Notes: generated from the letters alone by a model not told the origin. A stretch of DNA of 64,000 nucleotides from Alphaproteobacteria bacterium (GCA_030428565.1 JAUIDR010000011.1:1-64000), one strand, 5' to 3'; positions 54,018 to 63,698 are shown, counted from the first letter of the stretch. Numbers and translations: made by a program.

Positions 54018-54251
54018 CTATGACTCCAGCGGGATCAGCTCGATGCTGGGGTCCAGCTCCGCAAGCAAGGTCTGCGCTTCGTCGGCCTGGCTGTCGGCGA
54101 CCCACAGACCGATTCCACCCGCCGCCAGGCTCGTGACCATTAACAAAGCGTCGCTGCTGGAATCAAGATGAGCGCGAATACCGGCAGCGCCCAAATGCAG
54201 CAGCGCGGTTTGCGCTTGGGGCAGAGACAAAAAGATCGCCACCCGCTTCAT
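54018..54251 (-). CDS. DUF2007-type putative signal-transducing protein
   Basis: 77 residues, cytoplasmic. A compact alpha/beta pattern (VAIFLSLPQAQTALLHLGAAG, then GIGLWVADSQADEAQTLLAEL) matches DUF2007. Function is unknown in the family. It begins 3 bp after the folD stop on the same strand, so it is probably co-transcribed; converges with ycjF 20 bp away. Confidence 0.8.
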   Translation of the reverse strand: MKRVAIFLSLPQAQTALLHLGAAGIRAHLDSSSDALLMVTSLAAGGIGLWVADSQADEAQTLLAELDPSIELIPLES

Positions 54252-54254
54252 GGT

Positions 54255-55139
54255 CTAGATCCAGCCGGCGGCGCGCTGTCGGCGCAGAGCGGCCAGCGCG
54301 TTGCGCATCAAGATAGCCGATGTCACCAGACCGACCCCACCGGGTACCGGTGTTACCCAAGAAGCGACGTCGATCAGGCCAGCGGTGTCGCCGTCGCCGA
54401 CGATCTTGGTGCCCCCTTGGCCATCATCAACTTGATTGATGCCGATGTCGATCACCGCCGCACCCGGCTTGACCATGTCCGCCTTCAAGAAGCCCGGAAT
54501 ACCCACCGCCACCAGCACCGCGTCCGCGCGCCGCGAGTGCGCCGCGACCGAGCGTGTCAGGTGGTGGCATACGGTGACGGTCGCCCCCTCCGACATGAGC
54601 ATAAAGGCCGCCGGTTTGCCGACGATCGCTGAATGGCCGATCATCACCACTTCCAGGCCGTTAAGGTCCAGACCGGTCGCCTTGATCAGCTCGACCGAGG
54701 CCGCAGCGGTACAAGGGGCCAAAGCTGTATCGTTATAGACCAGGTTGCCGATCGAGGCCGGGTTCATGCCCTCGACGTCTTTCAGCGGGTGAATGGCGCC
54801 CTGCAAGGAGCGCACATGCAAGTGATCTGGAACCGGGCGCTGCAAAATAACACCCAGAATACTGGGGTCATCGTTCATCGCGACCAGCCGCGCCTTGGCC
54901 TGATCTTGTGTTAGGTCTGCGGGCCAAAACTGATCGTCGAACGGCAGGCCGACTTGCTCGGCAACGCGCTTTTGATTGCGGATATAGACCGCTACTTCGG
55001 GGTTATCGCCAATCGAAATCGACACCAAGCGTCCCGCCGGGCGCTCGCGCGTCTCATGCGCCAGTTCTTCTTTTACTTGTGCCAAGATGGCCTGCTGCAC
55101 GGGCTTGCCGCGCAGCAAACGCGGATCGTTCTTATCCAT
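54255..55139 (-). CDS. folD: Methylenetetrahydrofolate dehydrogenase / cyclohydrolase
   Basis: Bifunctional enzyme interconverting 5,10-methylene- and 10-formyl-THF. 294 residues. The catalytic Lys/Tyr region is VAVYIRNQKRVAEQVG, ILQRPVPDHL follows, and the nucleotide-binding block is VVMIGHSAIVGKPAAFML, then PVPGGVGLVTSAILM. A Ser-for-Arg change in the usual GRSxxVG (here GHSAIVG) sits at the cofactor site and may affect NAD/NADP preference. Next to formate dehydrogenase, which suggests C1 oxidation. Confidence 0.96.
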   Translation of the reverse strand: MDKNDPRLLRGKPVQQAILAQVKEELAHETRERPAGRLVSISIGDNPEVAVYIRNQKRVAEQVGLPFDDQFWPADLTQDQAKARLVAMNDDPSILGVILQRPVPDHLHVRSLQGAIHPLKDVEGMNPASIGNLVYNDTALAPCTAAASVELIKATGLDLNGLEVVMIGHSAIVGKPAAFMLMSEGATVTVCHHLTRSVAAHSRRADAVLVAVGIPGFLKADMVKPGAAVIDIGINQVDDGQGGTKIVGDGDTAGLIDVASWVTPVPGGVGLVTSAILMRNALAALRRQRAAGWI

Positions 55140-55178
55140 ATTCTCTCACTCTCGCTCGCCAGAGCAAGCCTCGCCAAA

Positions 55179-57977
55179 TTATTCCGCTGCCAGCGCAGGG
55201 CTACCGCCGTCCAACTTTTCAACGCGCGCAGCGCAGAATTTGAACTCGGGGATTTTGCCGAAGGGGTCCAACACGGGATTGGTCAACAAGTTGGCCGACG
55301 CTTCGGCAAAACAGAAGGGAATAAAGACCATGCCCTCGGGCACATCGCGATCGGCGCGCGCACGGATCTGCACCTCACCGCGACGGGTAGCGACTTGCAC
55401 CATACTGCCAGCCTCGATGCCCTGCTCGCGCAGGTAGCGCGGGTGCATGAAGGCCACGGCTTCGGGCTCGATAGCATCCAACACGCCCGCCCGGCGGGTC
55501 ATGGAACCCGTGTGCCAATGCTCCAAAATGCGCCCTGTAGACAGCACCATAGGAAAGTCGCCGTCGGGCAGCTCGTCCGGGGGCACCAGCCCCGTCGGCA
55601 CCAACTTGCCCTTGCCGCTGGCCGTCGGAAAGGCATCCGAGAAGATAATGTTCTTGCCGGGTTGATCGGGAGCTTCACAAGGATATGTCACCGCAGAATC
55701 GCGTTCCAAGCGCTCCCAAGTGATGTTGTTGAGCGATTTCATGACCTCGGCCATTTCGCCGAACACCTCGCCCGCACCGGCGTAGTGCCAATTGAGACCC
55801 AACTCTCGCGCGATCAATTGGATGATCTCCAGATCCTGCTTGGCATCGCCGGGCATCGGCACGACCGGGCGCGCAATCTGGACCTGGCGGTTGGTGTTGG
55901 TGAAAGAACCTGACTTTTCGTGGTAGGCCGAAGCGGGCAAAATGACATCGGCAAAGTAGGCGGTTTCAGTCATAAAGATGTCTTGCACCACCAGCATGTC
56001 CAGGTTGGCCAGACCGGCGCGCGCGTGGCGTTGATCGGGGTCAGACATGGCCGGGTTCTCACCCATGACATACATGCCCTTGATGTCCCCGTCATAGGCT
56101 TTGTCGATGATTTCGACCACGGTCAGGCCCTTGACGGGGTCCAGATCGACGCCCCAGAAATCCTCAAAACGGTTTTGGATATCTTCGTTCATAACCGACT
56201 GATAATCGGGGTAGAACATGGGGATAAGTCCCGCATCCGAAGCGCCCTGCACATTGTTTTGTCCGCGCAGTGGGTGCAGGCCGGTGCCAGGACGACCGGT
56301 CTGGCCGGTCAACAGCGCCAGGTGGATCAGGCAGCGCGCGTTGTCGGTGCCGTGGACGTGCTGCGAGACGCCCATGCCCCAGAAAATGATCGAAGATTTG
56401 GACTTGGCGTAGGCGCGTGCCACCTCGCGCAAAGTATCCGCGTCGATGCCGCACAGCGGGGCCATGGCTTCGGGCGTGAAGTCCTTCACCGCAGCGCGAA
56501 TATCGTCGATACCATCGGTCATGCGCGCCACGTAGTCGTGGTCGATCAGGTCTTCAGCCAAGATGGTGTGGATCATGGCGTTCAGCATGGCCACATCATG
56601 GCCAGACTTGAATTGCAGGTGCTTCCAAGCGTGGCGGGTCAAGCCTTGCTTACGCGGGTCCATGACCACCAGCTTTGAGCCACGCTTGGCAGCCTGTTTG
56701 ATGTAGGTCGCTGCCACCGGGTGATTGACGGTGGGGTTTGAGCCAATCACGATGATACAGTCCGCATCCAGGGCGGCGGTAAAGGGCGCGGTCACCGCGC
56801 CGGTACCGATCCCTTCCATCAGCGCCGCCACGGATGAAGCGTGACACAAGCGGGTACAGTGATCGACGTAGTTCGAGCCAAAGCCCATGCGCACCAGCTT
56901 TTGGAACAAATAGGCTTCTTCGTTAGAACCTTTTGCCGAGCCAAAGCCCGCCAGGGCTTTGGGGCCGTGGTTTTCCTTGATGCCGCGCAGGCCCCGGCCG
57001 GCCAATGAAAGCGCCTCTTCCCAGCTTGCCTCGCGGAAGTGCGTAAAGGGGTTGGCCGGGTCAATTTCCATCGAGCTTGACTTGGGGGCATCATCTCGTC
57101 GGATTAGGGGCTTGGTCAAACGCGAAGGGTGCTTGATGTAGTCGAAGCCAAACCGGCCCTTAACACAGAGGCGGTTTTCGTTCGCCGGGCCGTCGTGGCC
57201 ATCGGCATAAAGGATTTCGTCGCCCTTGACCTTATAGTCTACCTGACAGCCGACGCCGCAGTAAGGGCAGCCTGACTGCACGGTCTTGTCTTCATAGTGA
57301 ACGCGAACGCCCTTTTCGTCGAGAACGCGGGTCTCCATCAGCGCGCCCGTCGGGCAGGCTTGAACACACTCACCACAGCCCACACAGGTCGATTGACCCA
57401 TATCATCATCAAAATCAAAGACAATTTTGGCGCCCGAACCGCGGAAGGCCATGCCGATTACATCGTTGACCTGCACCTCGCGGCACGCCCGCACGCAGAG
57501 CCCACAGTTGATGCAAGCGTCCAGATTGACCGCAATCGCGGCGTGCGAATTGTCCGCCTCGGGATGGGCGCCCCCCGCATCGGCCTTGGTTGGAAAGCGA
57601 CTGTCTTCGATGCCCATACGATCCGCCCAGCCCCAGAACTTAGAGCGGTCGTCGTGCGCGACGGGTTTGGCTGGTTGGTCGGCCATAAGCAATTCGAACA
57701 CCAACTCGCGAGATTTCTTGGAGCGCTCAGATGCAGAGCTAACCACCATGCCTTCAGCCGGCTTGCGCGTGCAAGACGGGGCCAAAACGCGTTCGCCTTG
57801 GATCTCAACCATGCAGGCACGGCAGTTGCCGTCCGAGCGATAGCCCGGCTCAGGCGAATAACAAAGATGCGGAATTTCAACGCCTTGGCGCCGGGCGACT
57901 TGCCAAATGGTCTCGCCAGGTTCGGCTTGGACAGTCTGGCCGTCCAGCTCAAAGGTGATGGATTTGGTCTCGCTCAT
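55179..57977 (-). CDS. fdhA: Formate dehydrogenase, catalytic (alpha) subunit
   Basis: 932 residues from the ATG at 57977, behind GGAAGAGGG. N-terminal 2Fe-2S domain with Cys at about 39, 52, 55 and 69; two ferredoxin-type 4Fe-4S clusters (CINCGLCVRAC near 155-165, CVGCGECVQACP near 198-208). The molybdopterin domain starts with CPYCGVGC near 237-244. The active-site residue is Cys378 in DHCTRLCHASS, not selenocysteine. The C-terminus has the MGD-binding domain (HWHTGSMTRR). This is the NAD-linked or ferredoxin-linked soluble type, but no beta or gamma subunit and no fdhD lie adjacent. folD follows 39 bp downstream. Confidence 0.94.
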   Translation of the reverse strand: MSETKSITFELDGQTVQAEPGETIWQVARRQGVEIPHLCYSPEPGYRSDGNCRACMVEIQGERVLAPSCTRKPAEGMVVSSASERSKKSRELVFELLMADQPAKPVAHDDRSKFWGWADRMGIEDSRFPTKADAGGAHPEADNSHAAIAVNLDACINCGLCVRACREVQVNDVIGMAFRGSGAKIVFDFDDDMGQSTCVGCGECVQACPTGALMETRVLDEKGVRVHYEDKTVQSGCPYCGVGCQVDYKVKGDEILYADGHDGPANENRLCVKGRFGFDYIKHPSRLTKPLIRRDDAPKSSSMEIDPANPFTHFREASWEEALSLAGRGLRGIKENHGPKALAGFGSAKGSNEEAYLFQKLVRMGFGSNYVDHCTRLCHASSVAALMEGIGTGAVTAPFTAALDADCIIVIGSNPTVNHPVAATYIKQAAKRGSKLVVMDPRKQGLTRHAWKHLQFKSGHDVAMLNAMIHTILAEDLIDHDYVARMTDGIDDIRAAVKDFTPEAMAPLCGIDADTLREVARAYAKSKSSIIFWGMGVSQHVHGTDNARCLIHLALLTGQTGRPGTGLHPLRGQNNVQGASDAGLIPMFYPDYQSVMNEDIQNRFEDFWGVDLDPVKGLTVVEIIDKAYDGDIKGMYVMGENPAMSDPDQRHARAGLANLDMLVVQDIFMTETAYFADVILPASAYHEKSGSFTNTNRQVQIARPVVPMPGDAKQDLEIIQLIARELGLNWHYAGAGEVFGEMAEVMKSLNNITWERLERDSAVTYPCEAPDQPGKNIIFSDAFPTASGKGKLVPTGLVPPDELPDGDFPMVLSTGRILEHWHTGSMTRRAGVLDAIEPEAVAFMHPRYLREQGIEAGSMVQVATRRGEVQIRARADRDVPEGMVFIPFCFAEASANLLTNPVLDPFGKIPEFKFCAARVEKLDGGSPALAAE

Positions 57978-58381
57978 GCCTGTGCCCTCTTCCGCTTTGC
58001 GCGCACCGCGCTTTGCCTGCGTTGCAATGCCGCCACTATAGACGCTTGCCTGTGTATAGCCAAGTTGCGCCACGCGCCATGGCTTTGTTGCGGCATGCAA
58101 AGCCCCTTTCGAGACACAGCAAAGGACCGATCACAATTTTAACGCTTGTTTAAGGCTGGCCTTCAAGCGGGCTTGGCACCGATGATCCGCAAATGTTCCA
58201 GAACATGACTTCACAAAATCGGAAAATTGTCCTTTTCCTTGTTGATGGCGTTCGAATTGGTACTTCTGCGCTAGACCAGAGCGTTCTGCGCTGCCAGCAT
58301 GCTGCGGTGGCTGCTTGAACGAAGAGCAATCCTTGCTTTTCTGCTCTTGGCGCCACGCCCCGGCCCGAAGGGATCGCCATC
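57978..58381. other. 404-bp divergent region between fdhA and an unknown gene
   Basis: No gene supported. Contains the palindrome at 58193-58206 in an AT-rich patch (58185-58250) that stands out against GC-rich surroundings and is the most promoter-like part of the gap. Confidence 0.5.
58193..58206. promoter_or_regulatory. Palindrome upstream of fdhA and the 58382 gene
   Basis: ATGTTC-CA-GAACAT: perfect 6-bp arms with a 2-bp centre. Likely a binding site for a dimeric regulator. It does not fit the alphaproteobacterial LexA direct repeat. Confidence 0.45.
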
Positions 58382-59245
58382 ATGGATCAACGTTTTCACA
58401 TGACGACGGCGCACGTTCGCGCTCTGCAACGCTTGGTCTTCATCCACTGCGCTGCGGAGCCGGAACAAGACCTTGCGGCCTGCTTACTCAGCGATCCTCT
58501 GACTATCTTTGCGGGCCAGAATCCGGGCGAGACGGTGGCGCGCTGGATGGGGCTTAGGCCGCCCTTTGATCGCACATGCAAAATGCGAGTTCTGGACTTC
58601 TTTCATTCCTTGCCGCAGGCGCTCAGTATTTCTCTGCAACACGCCCGCTGCCCCAGCAAAGCCCAACAGATCCAGGCTCGCGGTTCCTTGGCCATGTTGT
58701 TGGGCTATGGTGGTGACGCCAACGGCGGCCAGGGTGTGCCGCTTCCTCAGCTTGATCCGGAAGCAACGGCGATAGCCTTGGCCTTGGCGCAAGATCCGCA
58801 GACGCGCTTTGCTAGTTTGGCGCCACTGATCGAAAGGATTCAAAATCCCAGCTACTCCTTTTTGCCTACCCAACGCCATTTGGGTTTCCTGCAAACGCTG
58901 CGATTTAGCTGGACGGATTGTGACGTCGCCCAGACCTGCTTTGATGAAGAGGTTGCAGATGCCTTCTTTGCCGAGCCTCAAAACATCACGCTGGTCGAGT
59001 ATTTGTCCTGCATCCCGACTATGGCCGCCGAACTGCCCCAAGTGGCCAACGAAGAAGCAGGCCTGCAGCGCTTGTTGAGCGAGTTGGAGCCCGCCTTAGC
59101 TTATTTCTTGAGCGCGCCCTTGTTGCAGCCGGGCACTTATTATCGCTGCCGACAAACGCGCGGTTTTTGGCGGCGCGAGGCCCAAAGCCTAGCGCGGCAA
59201 GTCCCGCTGGCGGCCAATGCCCCAATCTTGGTGCCGACGTCTTAA
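58382..59245 (+). CDS. Hypothetical protein, 287 residues
   Basis: I do not recognise a family. AAGGGA precedes the ATG by about nine bases. The protein is soluble-looking and largely helical (LLSELEPALAYFLSAPLL). It has scattered Cys and Trp, a Gly-rich loop (LLGYGGDANGGQG) and no signal peptide, membrane segment or clear catalytic motif. Codon use resembles its neighbours. It is alone on its strand, between fdhA and the convergent csaA. Confidence 0.75.
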   Translation: MDQRFHMTTAHVRALQRLVFIHCAAEPEQDLAACLLSDPLTIFAGQNPGETVARWMGLRPPFDRTCKMRVLDFFHSLPQALSISLQHARCPSKAQQIQARGSLAMLLGYGGDANGGQGVPLPQLDPEATAIALALAQDPQTRFASLAPLIERIQNPSYSFLPTQRHLGFLQTLRFSWTDCDVAQTCFDEEVADAFFAEPQNITLVEYLSCIPTMAAELPQVANEEAGLQRLLSELEPALAYFLSAPLLQPGTYYRCRQTRGFWRREAQSLARQVPLAANAPILVPTS

Positions 59246-59291
59246 GGTAAAGCTACGACGCGGTGCCCAGGCCCTAAACACGCGACTGGCG

Positions 59292-59633
59292 TTAATGCAG
59301 GCGCGCGCCGTTCGGTACGTCGGCGTGGGGATGGATCAAACGAATACCGCCGCCGTCGTCGAACCCCACGACCAGCACTTCTGACATGAACTTGCCGATT
59401 TGCTTGGCTGGAAAGTTGACCACGCCTGCGACCCGCTGCCCGACCAGGCTCTCAGGACTATAGTAGTCCGTCACCTGCGCCGAGGTTTGTCTGACGCCAA
59501 TTTCCTCGCCGAAATCCACCCAGATCTTGATGGCTGGCTTGCGCGCCTCCGGGTACGGCTGGGCGTCAACGACGGTTCCGGCGCGCAGGTCAACTTTCAA
59601 AAAATCGGCAAAATCAATAGTCTCGCTCATCAA
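59292..59633 (-). CDS. csaA: CsaA-type tRNA-binding / chaperone protein
   Basis: 113 residues forming one OB-fold: FLKVDLRAGTVVDAQPYPEA, KIWVDFGEEIGVRQTSAQV, VAGVVNFPAKQIGKFMSEVL. This is the EMAP/MetRS C-terminal-like tRNA-binding fold of stand-alone CsaA. Its ATG overlaps the stop of the TetR gene (ATGA), so the two are coupled. Confidence 0.93.
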   Translation of the reverse strand: MMSETIDFADFLKVDLRAGTVVDAQPYPEARKPAIKIWVDFGEEIGVRQTSAQVTDYYSPESLVGQRVAGVVNFPAKQIGKFMSEVLVVGFDDGGGIRLIHPHADVPNGARLH

Positions 59634-60316
59634 GAACTCGCTTTATTGGAAGGGTCGTTGTGGGCTGTGCCTGCGCCCGTATCTGGGGCTTGTCCATCGC
59701 TCGCTTCGGTCTGAGGGTGCCGCGGCCACTTCGGCCAGCGCATCCCTTGCGGCCCTTTGTCGAGCCAGGAAGCGGCTCGCTCGGCTTGTTTCAAGCTCTC
59801 ATCGACCACCTTCATGGTCGGCCCCAGATCCTCGCTGTCGTCTTTGACCCAGGCGCGGAAACAACGCAAATAGAGCGCCGTCATCGCCTTCGCGCGCAAT
59901 TGGCCGGTCAAGCCAGTGCTGCTTTCGCCCGCCGCTTCCAGCGCCAGCGCCATAGAGCGTTCAAGACGCAAAGCGGTGCGCAGGCCGTCAATCGGCGCGC
60001 GTTGTTGTTCGGAAAAGATACGCGCCAGTGCGGGCTTGTAGTCGCTCAGCGCGTCAAAGCGCGCCATCAGCAAGTCAAACAGATGTTCGCGCACCGGTGT
60101 TTCGGCGTCAAAGGCTTCGGCGTCGGCCAACATAGCCGCGTCGATGCGGTCCGCGAACAGGGCCATCAACGCCTCCATATCGCGCGCGACATGATAAACA
60201 TCTCGGTAGACCAAACCGGCTGCCTGCAAGACCTGGGTATAGCTGGTATTGGCCCAACCTTGCTCGGCAATTTGGTCCATAGCCGCGTCGATGAGTTGGT
60301 CAAGAAGGTCGCTCAT
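59630..60316 (-). CDS. TetR-family transcriptional regulator
   Basis: 228 residues from the ATG at 60316; a longer frame to 60439 is rejected. The N-terminal helix-turn-helix is DLLDQLIDAAMDQIAEQGWA then NTSYTQVLQAAGLVYRDVYH, the TetR pattern. The C-terminal ligand domain includes ALYLRCFRAWVKDDSEDLGP, seen in several alphaproteobacterial TetR proteins and in COQ9-like folds. The last 40 residues are polar and disordered-looking. It is co-transcribed with csaA; its targets are unknown. Confidence 0.87.
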   Translation of the reverse strand: MSDLLDQLIDAAMDQIAEQGWANTSYTQVLQAAGLVYRDVYHVARDMEALMALFADRIDAAMLADAEAFDAETPVREHLFDLLMARFDALSDYKPALARIFSEQQRAPIDGLRTALRLERSMALALEAAGESSTGLTGQLRAKAMTALYLRCFRAWVKDDSEDLGPTMKVVDESLKQAERAASWLDKGPQGMRWPKWPRHPQTEASDGQAPDTGAGTAHNDPSNKASS

Positions 60317-60494
60317 GGCAGACGCCTTTTTGTTGCAAATGATGGCGAGGGTACGCACGCTTCGCCTGCCCCCTCCCCTTATATAATGGCGACCTACAGC
60401 GACAATGCAACCGCCGACCGGCCCTGCTAGCGGGTTCAAACCGTCGGTCCGGTCGCTGGGGCCACCTGCGGCGCTAATTAAGTCGTTCTTTGGG

Positions 60495-62006
60495 TTAGTT
60501 TTTGGGGCGCGGTCGCTTGTGGGTGGTAATCAGGGGGCGCAGGGTCTTGGCCAAAGCCACAGCCGCAAAGCGCTGCGGCTTGCCCATATCGGTGCGGGGC
60601 AGGTTTTCGACGGCAAAGACCAAAAGCGGCGGCATCGGTAGATCGGATGAAGCCGCTATCGCCCGCACCAAATCTTGAGCGGCCTGCGGCACCGCAGCGG
60701 GCTTATCGGCAGGTCCAAAACCAGGCCCCAAGTTCAGCATGAGGCACAGCGCATCCACGCCTTGTTTGTCTTGCAAGACCAAGGCATAGCCGTCGCGAAC
60801 ACCTGGGAACCCTTCAATGAAGGCGTCGTATTCTGTCAAATCGACGGTGACGCCGCCAATGTTTTGGGTCTCGTTGGCCCGACCTTCCAGGTAGAGACTG
60901 CCATTTTGCCCCCAATAGCCGACATCGCTGGACAGAAACCAGCCGTCCTGCAATTTCTGGGCCTCAAGCGCAGGGTCCAGATAGATGCCAATGCCAGGCT
61001 CGGATTTCATGCAAAGGCTGCCTTTAGTACCGACCGCAACGGGCTGACCGGCTTGGTCCACGATCTCCACGGCCAGCCCGGGGCGTTTTACCCACAAACG
61101 ACCGTCGAAATCCTTGGCCTCTGCTTGGGTGTTCAGCGCAATATCGCCGATCTCGGTTGCGCCATAGAAAATAAGAATGCGCTCAAACCGCTTGCGCATT
61201 TTCTCCAACAGGCGCGCGCTCGGTTTGCCGCCGCCCACCTGGGCTTGCGTAAAGCGGGCCGGTGATTTTAGAGCCTCCAACATGGCCAAAAATTGAGAAA
61301 ATTGCGCTGGCGAGCCCACAATCTGATTGATCTTGATACGTGCCAACACCTGCCGATTGATCGCGCCCAAATTGACGCCACCAGCCAACAAGGTCCGTAT
61401 TTTAGTCTTGGCTCCGTGACCCGACTGCGGGCGAAACAAACAGAGGCAGACCGGCGGATTGCCGTCCAGCGCGTCAGGGTAGTCATACGAGACCCGCGCC
61501 CAATCGTCCCTTGCGGTCATCGCGATGGCCTTAGGCTCACCGGTTGAGCCCGAGGAAAAGGTGATGCGCGCCAATTGCTCAGGATCGGCAAAGCCCTCAA
61601 ACGCATCGGGCGCGACCGCCGCCATACTGTTGGGCTTGAAGTCCTGCAGGCTAATCATCTTGGCCGCGCCGACGGGCTGTTGAGGCCGCTCCTTCGGGTA
61701 CAGCACATGGGTGATGCGATCTGCGATCAGCTCCAGTCGATTGGCGGGTCCACCGGTCCAGGTCGCCCCCAACAGCGCACTTGCGGCCAGCGCTATGATA
61801 TGGGCGCTGTGGTCTTCGACCTGAATGGCCAGGCAAGATCCGCGCTCAACCCCTTGTTGTCGCAAGAAAACAGCCATCTTAACAATGAAGCCAGCGAGAC
61901 CGCGATAGCTAAGGCTCGCACCATTGGCATCCACATAGGCGATGCGACCTTGATATTTTTGGCAGGCTTTTAGGATGCCAAAACCAATGTTGTCTTCGTC
62001 TTGCAT
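60495..62006 (-). CDS. AMP-binding ligase (acyl-CoA synthetase-like)
   Basis: 503 residues from the ATG at 62006, which has an AAAGG site; a longer start at 62030 adds eight residues. ATP-binding loop ITFSSGSTGEPKAIAMT, the YGATEIGD motif, WFLSSDVGYWGQNG and the C-terminal lysine region LPRTDMGKPQRF are those of adenylate-forming enzymes. The acid activated is not evident. The first domain is short compared with fatty-acyl-CoA ligases. Upstream neighbour is manC on the same strand, 190 bp away. Confidence 0.88.
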   Translation of the reverse strand: MQDEDNIGFGILKACQKYQGRIAYVDANGASLSYRGLAGFIVKMAVFLRQQGVERGSCLAIQVEDHSAHIIALAASALLGATWTGGPANRLELIADRITHVLYPKERPQQPVGAAKMISLQDFKPNSMAAVAPDAFEGFADPEQLARITFSSGSTGEPKAIAMTARDDWARVSYDYPDALDGNPPVCLCLFRPQSGHGAKTKIRTLLAGGVNLGAINRQVLARIKINQIVGSPAQFSQFLAMLEALKSPARFTQAQVGGGKPSARLLEKMRKRFERILIFYGATEIGDIALNTQAEAKDFDGRLWVKRPGLAVEIVDQAGQPVAVGTKGSLCMKSEPGIGIYLDPALEAQKLQDGWFLSSDVGYWGQNGSLYLEGRANETQNIGGVTVDLTEYDAFIEGFPGVRDGYALVLQDKQGVDALCLMLNLGPGFGPADKPAAVPQAAQDLVRAIAASSDLPMPPLLVFAVENLPRTDMGKPQRFAAVALAKTLRPLITTHKRPRPKN

Positions 62007-62195
62007 GGCGCGCCTTTGTGGCGGTTTCATCTTAGAGGCACGCGGGTCAGCTTAGTGCCGAGCCCCGCGCCCCAAGACTGGCAGATTGGCAAAAGATTGC
62101 AAGGCACACAATAAAAGGAAACTCAGGACAAAGGGACATTCAGGCCTCTGATCTTTTCAGCGATTGGCCCTCCAATAGGGAAAGCCTGCCTTTAG

Positions 62196-63698
62196 CTAGA
62201 AGCCCACGCGGTTGTAAGCATCTTCTAGGCGCTCAATGTCGTCCTCACCCAGGTAGCTGCCACTTTGCACCTCGATGATAATCAATTCCTGATCGCTTGC
62301 ATTGGAGAGGCGATGGATGCAGCCCGCAGGAATGAAGGTCGATTCATTGGTCTTTATCAACAGCTCTTGCGTGCCATTGACGACCATTGCTTCGCCAGAG
62401 ACAACCACCCAATGTTCGCTTCGGTGTTTGTGACGCTGCAGGCTGAGCGCCGCGCCCGGCTTGACCTCGATGCGCTTGATCTTAAATCCAGCCCCCTCCT
62501 CCAGCACCGTATAACTGCCCCAAGGTCGAACCGCCGTCCTGTGTTGCTTGTAGGCCTCGTTCTGCTGATCCTTGAGCTGAGCAACCACGTCCTTGACCGC
62601 TTGCATTTTGTCAGGGTGGACCACCAACAAAGCGTCGCGGGTATCGATCACGGTCAAATTGTCCACCCCGACCAGGGCGGATAGGCGATCCTCGCTCATG
62701 ACGAAGTTGTTGCGGCTATCGATAAACAGCGTCTGGCCGACCGAACGATTGTCGTCTTGATCTCCGGCAACCAGAGCTTTGATGGCATCCCACGAGCCGA
62801 TATCGCGCCAACCAAAATTGGATGGCAGTACGGCGATAGAAGCCGCCTTTTCCATGACCGCATAATCAACCGATCGCGCGGGAATGGCGGAAAATTCAGG
62901 CTTGGGCAGTTCGAAGATGTCGTTGGGCTGGTCCTGGCGCTCTTTGGTCGCCCGCCAACAGGTCGCGGCGGCTTGGCTGATGTCTTGCGCACAGGTCTCC
63001 AAGGCCTGCAAAAAGGCCGAGGCGGTAAAGCAGAACATGCCCGAATTCCAAAAGAAATTCCCCGCGCCCAGATAGGATTGAGCCAACTTGAAGGACGGTT
63101 TTTCGACGAATCGGCGCACCCGGCACCCAGGCGCGGGGCCCTCAGCGATCGCCTCACCCGCTTCAATGTAACCATAGCCGACGTGGGGTGAATCGGGCTG
63201 AATGCCAAAGGTCACCAACCAGCCCTGTGCAGCCAGGCTCGCGGCCTGGCGCACGGCCGCATTGAAACGATCCTCGTCTTCAATCAAGTGATCGGAGGCC
63301 AAGACCAACATGAGAGCCCCAGCGCCATAGCGCTCTTGCACCGCCAGCGCTGCCAAAGCCATGGCTGGCGCCGTATCGCGAGCGACGGGCTCCAGCATGA
63401 ATTGCGCGCCCGGCGCCGCTGTCGGGCAGGCCGCCTGCAGCTCATCCTTGCCGGTGAAATAATGATCGCGATTGGTGACGGACAACAGCTTGCCAGCCGT
63501 CAGACCCGAGGCCTGTACGGCAGACAAAGCGCGCTGGTAGGTCTTGCAAAGAAGGCTCTCACCGTCGGGCATCTTCATAAACGGCTTGGGCAAAGATTCG
63601 CGTGAGACCGGCCACAAACGCGTACCACTGCCGCCAAACAGCACCACAGGAACAAGCGGCCCGGTCAGCCCTTGCGTGTCTTGCTCGCGCTGTTGCAA
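62196..63698 (-). CDS. manC: Mannose-1-phosphate guanylyltransferase / mannose-6-phosphate isomerase
   Basis: Bifunctional enzyme supplying GDP-mannose for polysaccharides. 500 residues. The nucleotidyltransferase N-terminus is FGGSGTRLWPVSRESLPKPF; RRFVEKPSFKLAQ follows. The C-terminal cupin isomerase domain has SLQRHKHRSEHWVVVSGEA with the metal His residues. It suggests exopolysaccharide or LPS sugar genes beyond the window edge. Confidence 0.95.
   Translation of the reverse strand: MQQREQDTQGLTGPLVPVVLFGGSGTRLWPVSRESLPKPFMKMPDGESLLCKTYQRALSAVQASGLTAGKLLSVTNRDHYFTGKDELQAACPTAAPGAQFMLEPVARDTAPAMALAALAVQERYGAGALMLVLASDHLIEDEDRFNAAVRQAASLAAQGWLVTFGIQPDSPHVGYGYIEAGEAIAEGPAPGCRVRRFVEKPSFKLAQSYLGAGNFFWNSGMFCFTASAFLQALETCAQDISQAAATCWRATKERQDQPNDIFELPKPEFSAIPARSVDYAVMEKAASIAVLPSNFGWRDIGSWDAIKALVAGDQDDNRSVGQTLFIDSRNNFVMSEDRLSALVGVDNLTVIDTRDALLVVHPDKMQAVKDVVAQLKDQQNEAYKQHRTAVRPWGSYTVLEEGAGFKIKRIEVKPGAALSLQRHKHRSEHWVVVSGEAMVVNGTQELLIKTNESTFIPAGCIHRLSNASDQELIIIEVQSGSYLGEDDIERLEDAYNRVGF

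Noticed and set aside
57297-58142. 281-residue frame antisense to the start of fdhA
   Set aside because: The opposite strand carries all the iron-sulfur cysteine motifs of formate dehydrogenase.
58240-58275. tRNA T-loop-like GTTCGAATT
   Set aside because: No acceptor stem, anticodon arm or matching T-stem could be drawn around it.
59660-60430. 256-residue frame antisense to the TetR gene
   Set aside because: The minus strand has a clear helix-turn-helix and a coupled csaA; the plus frame has no recognisable feature.
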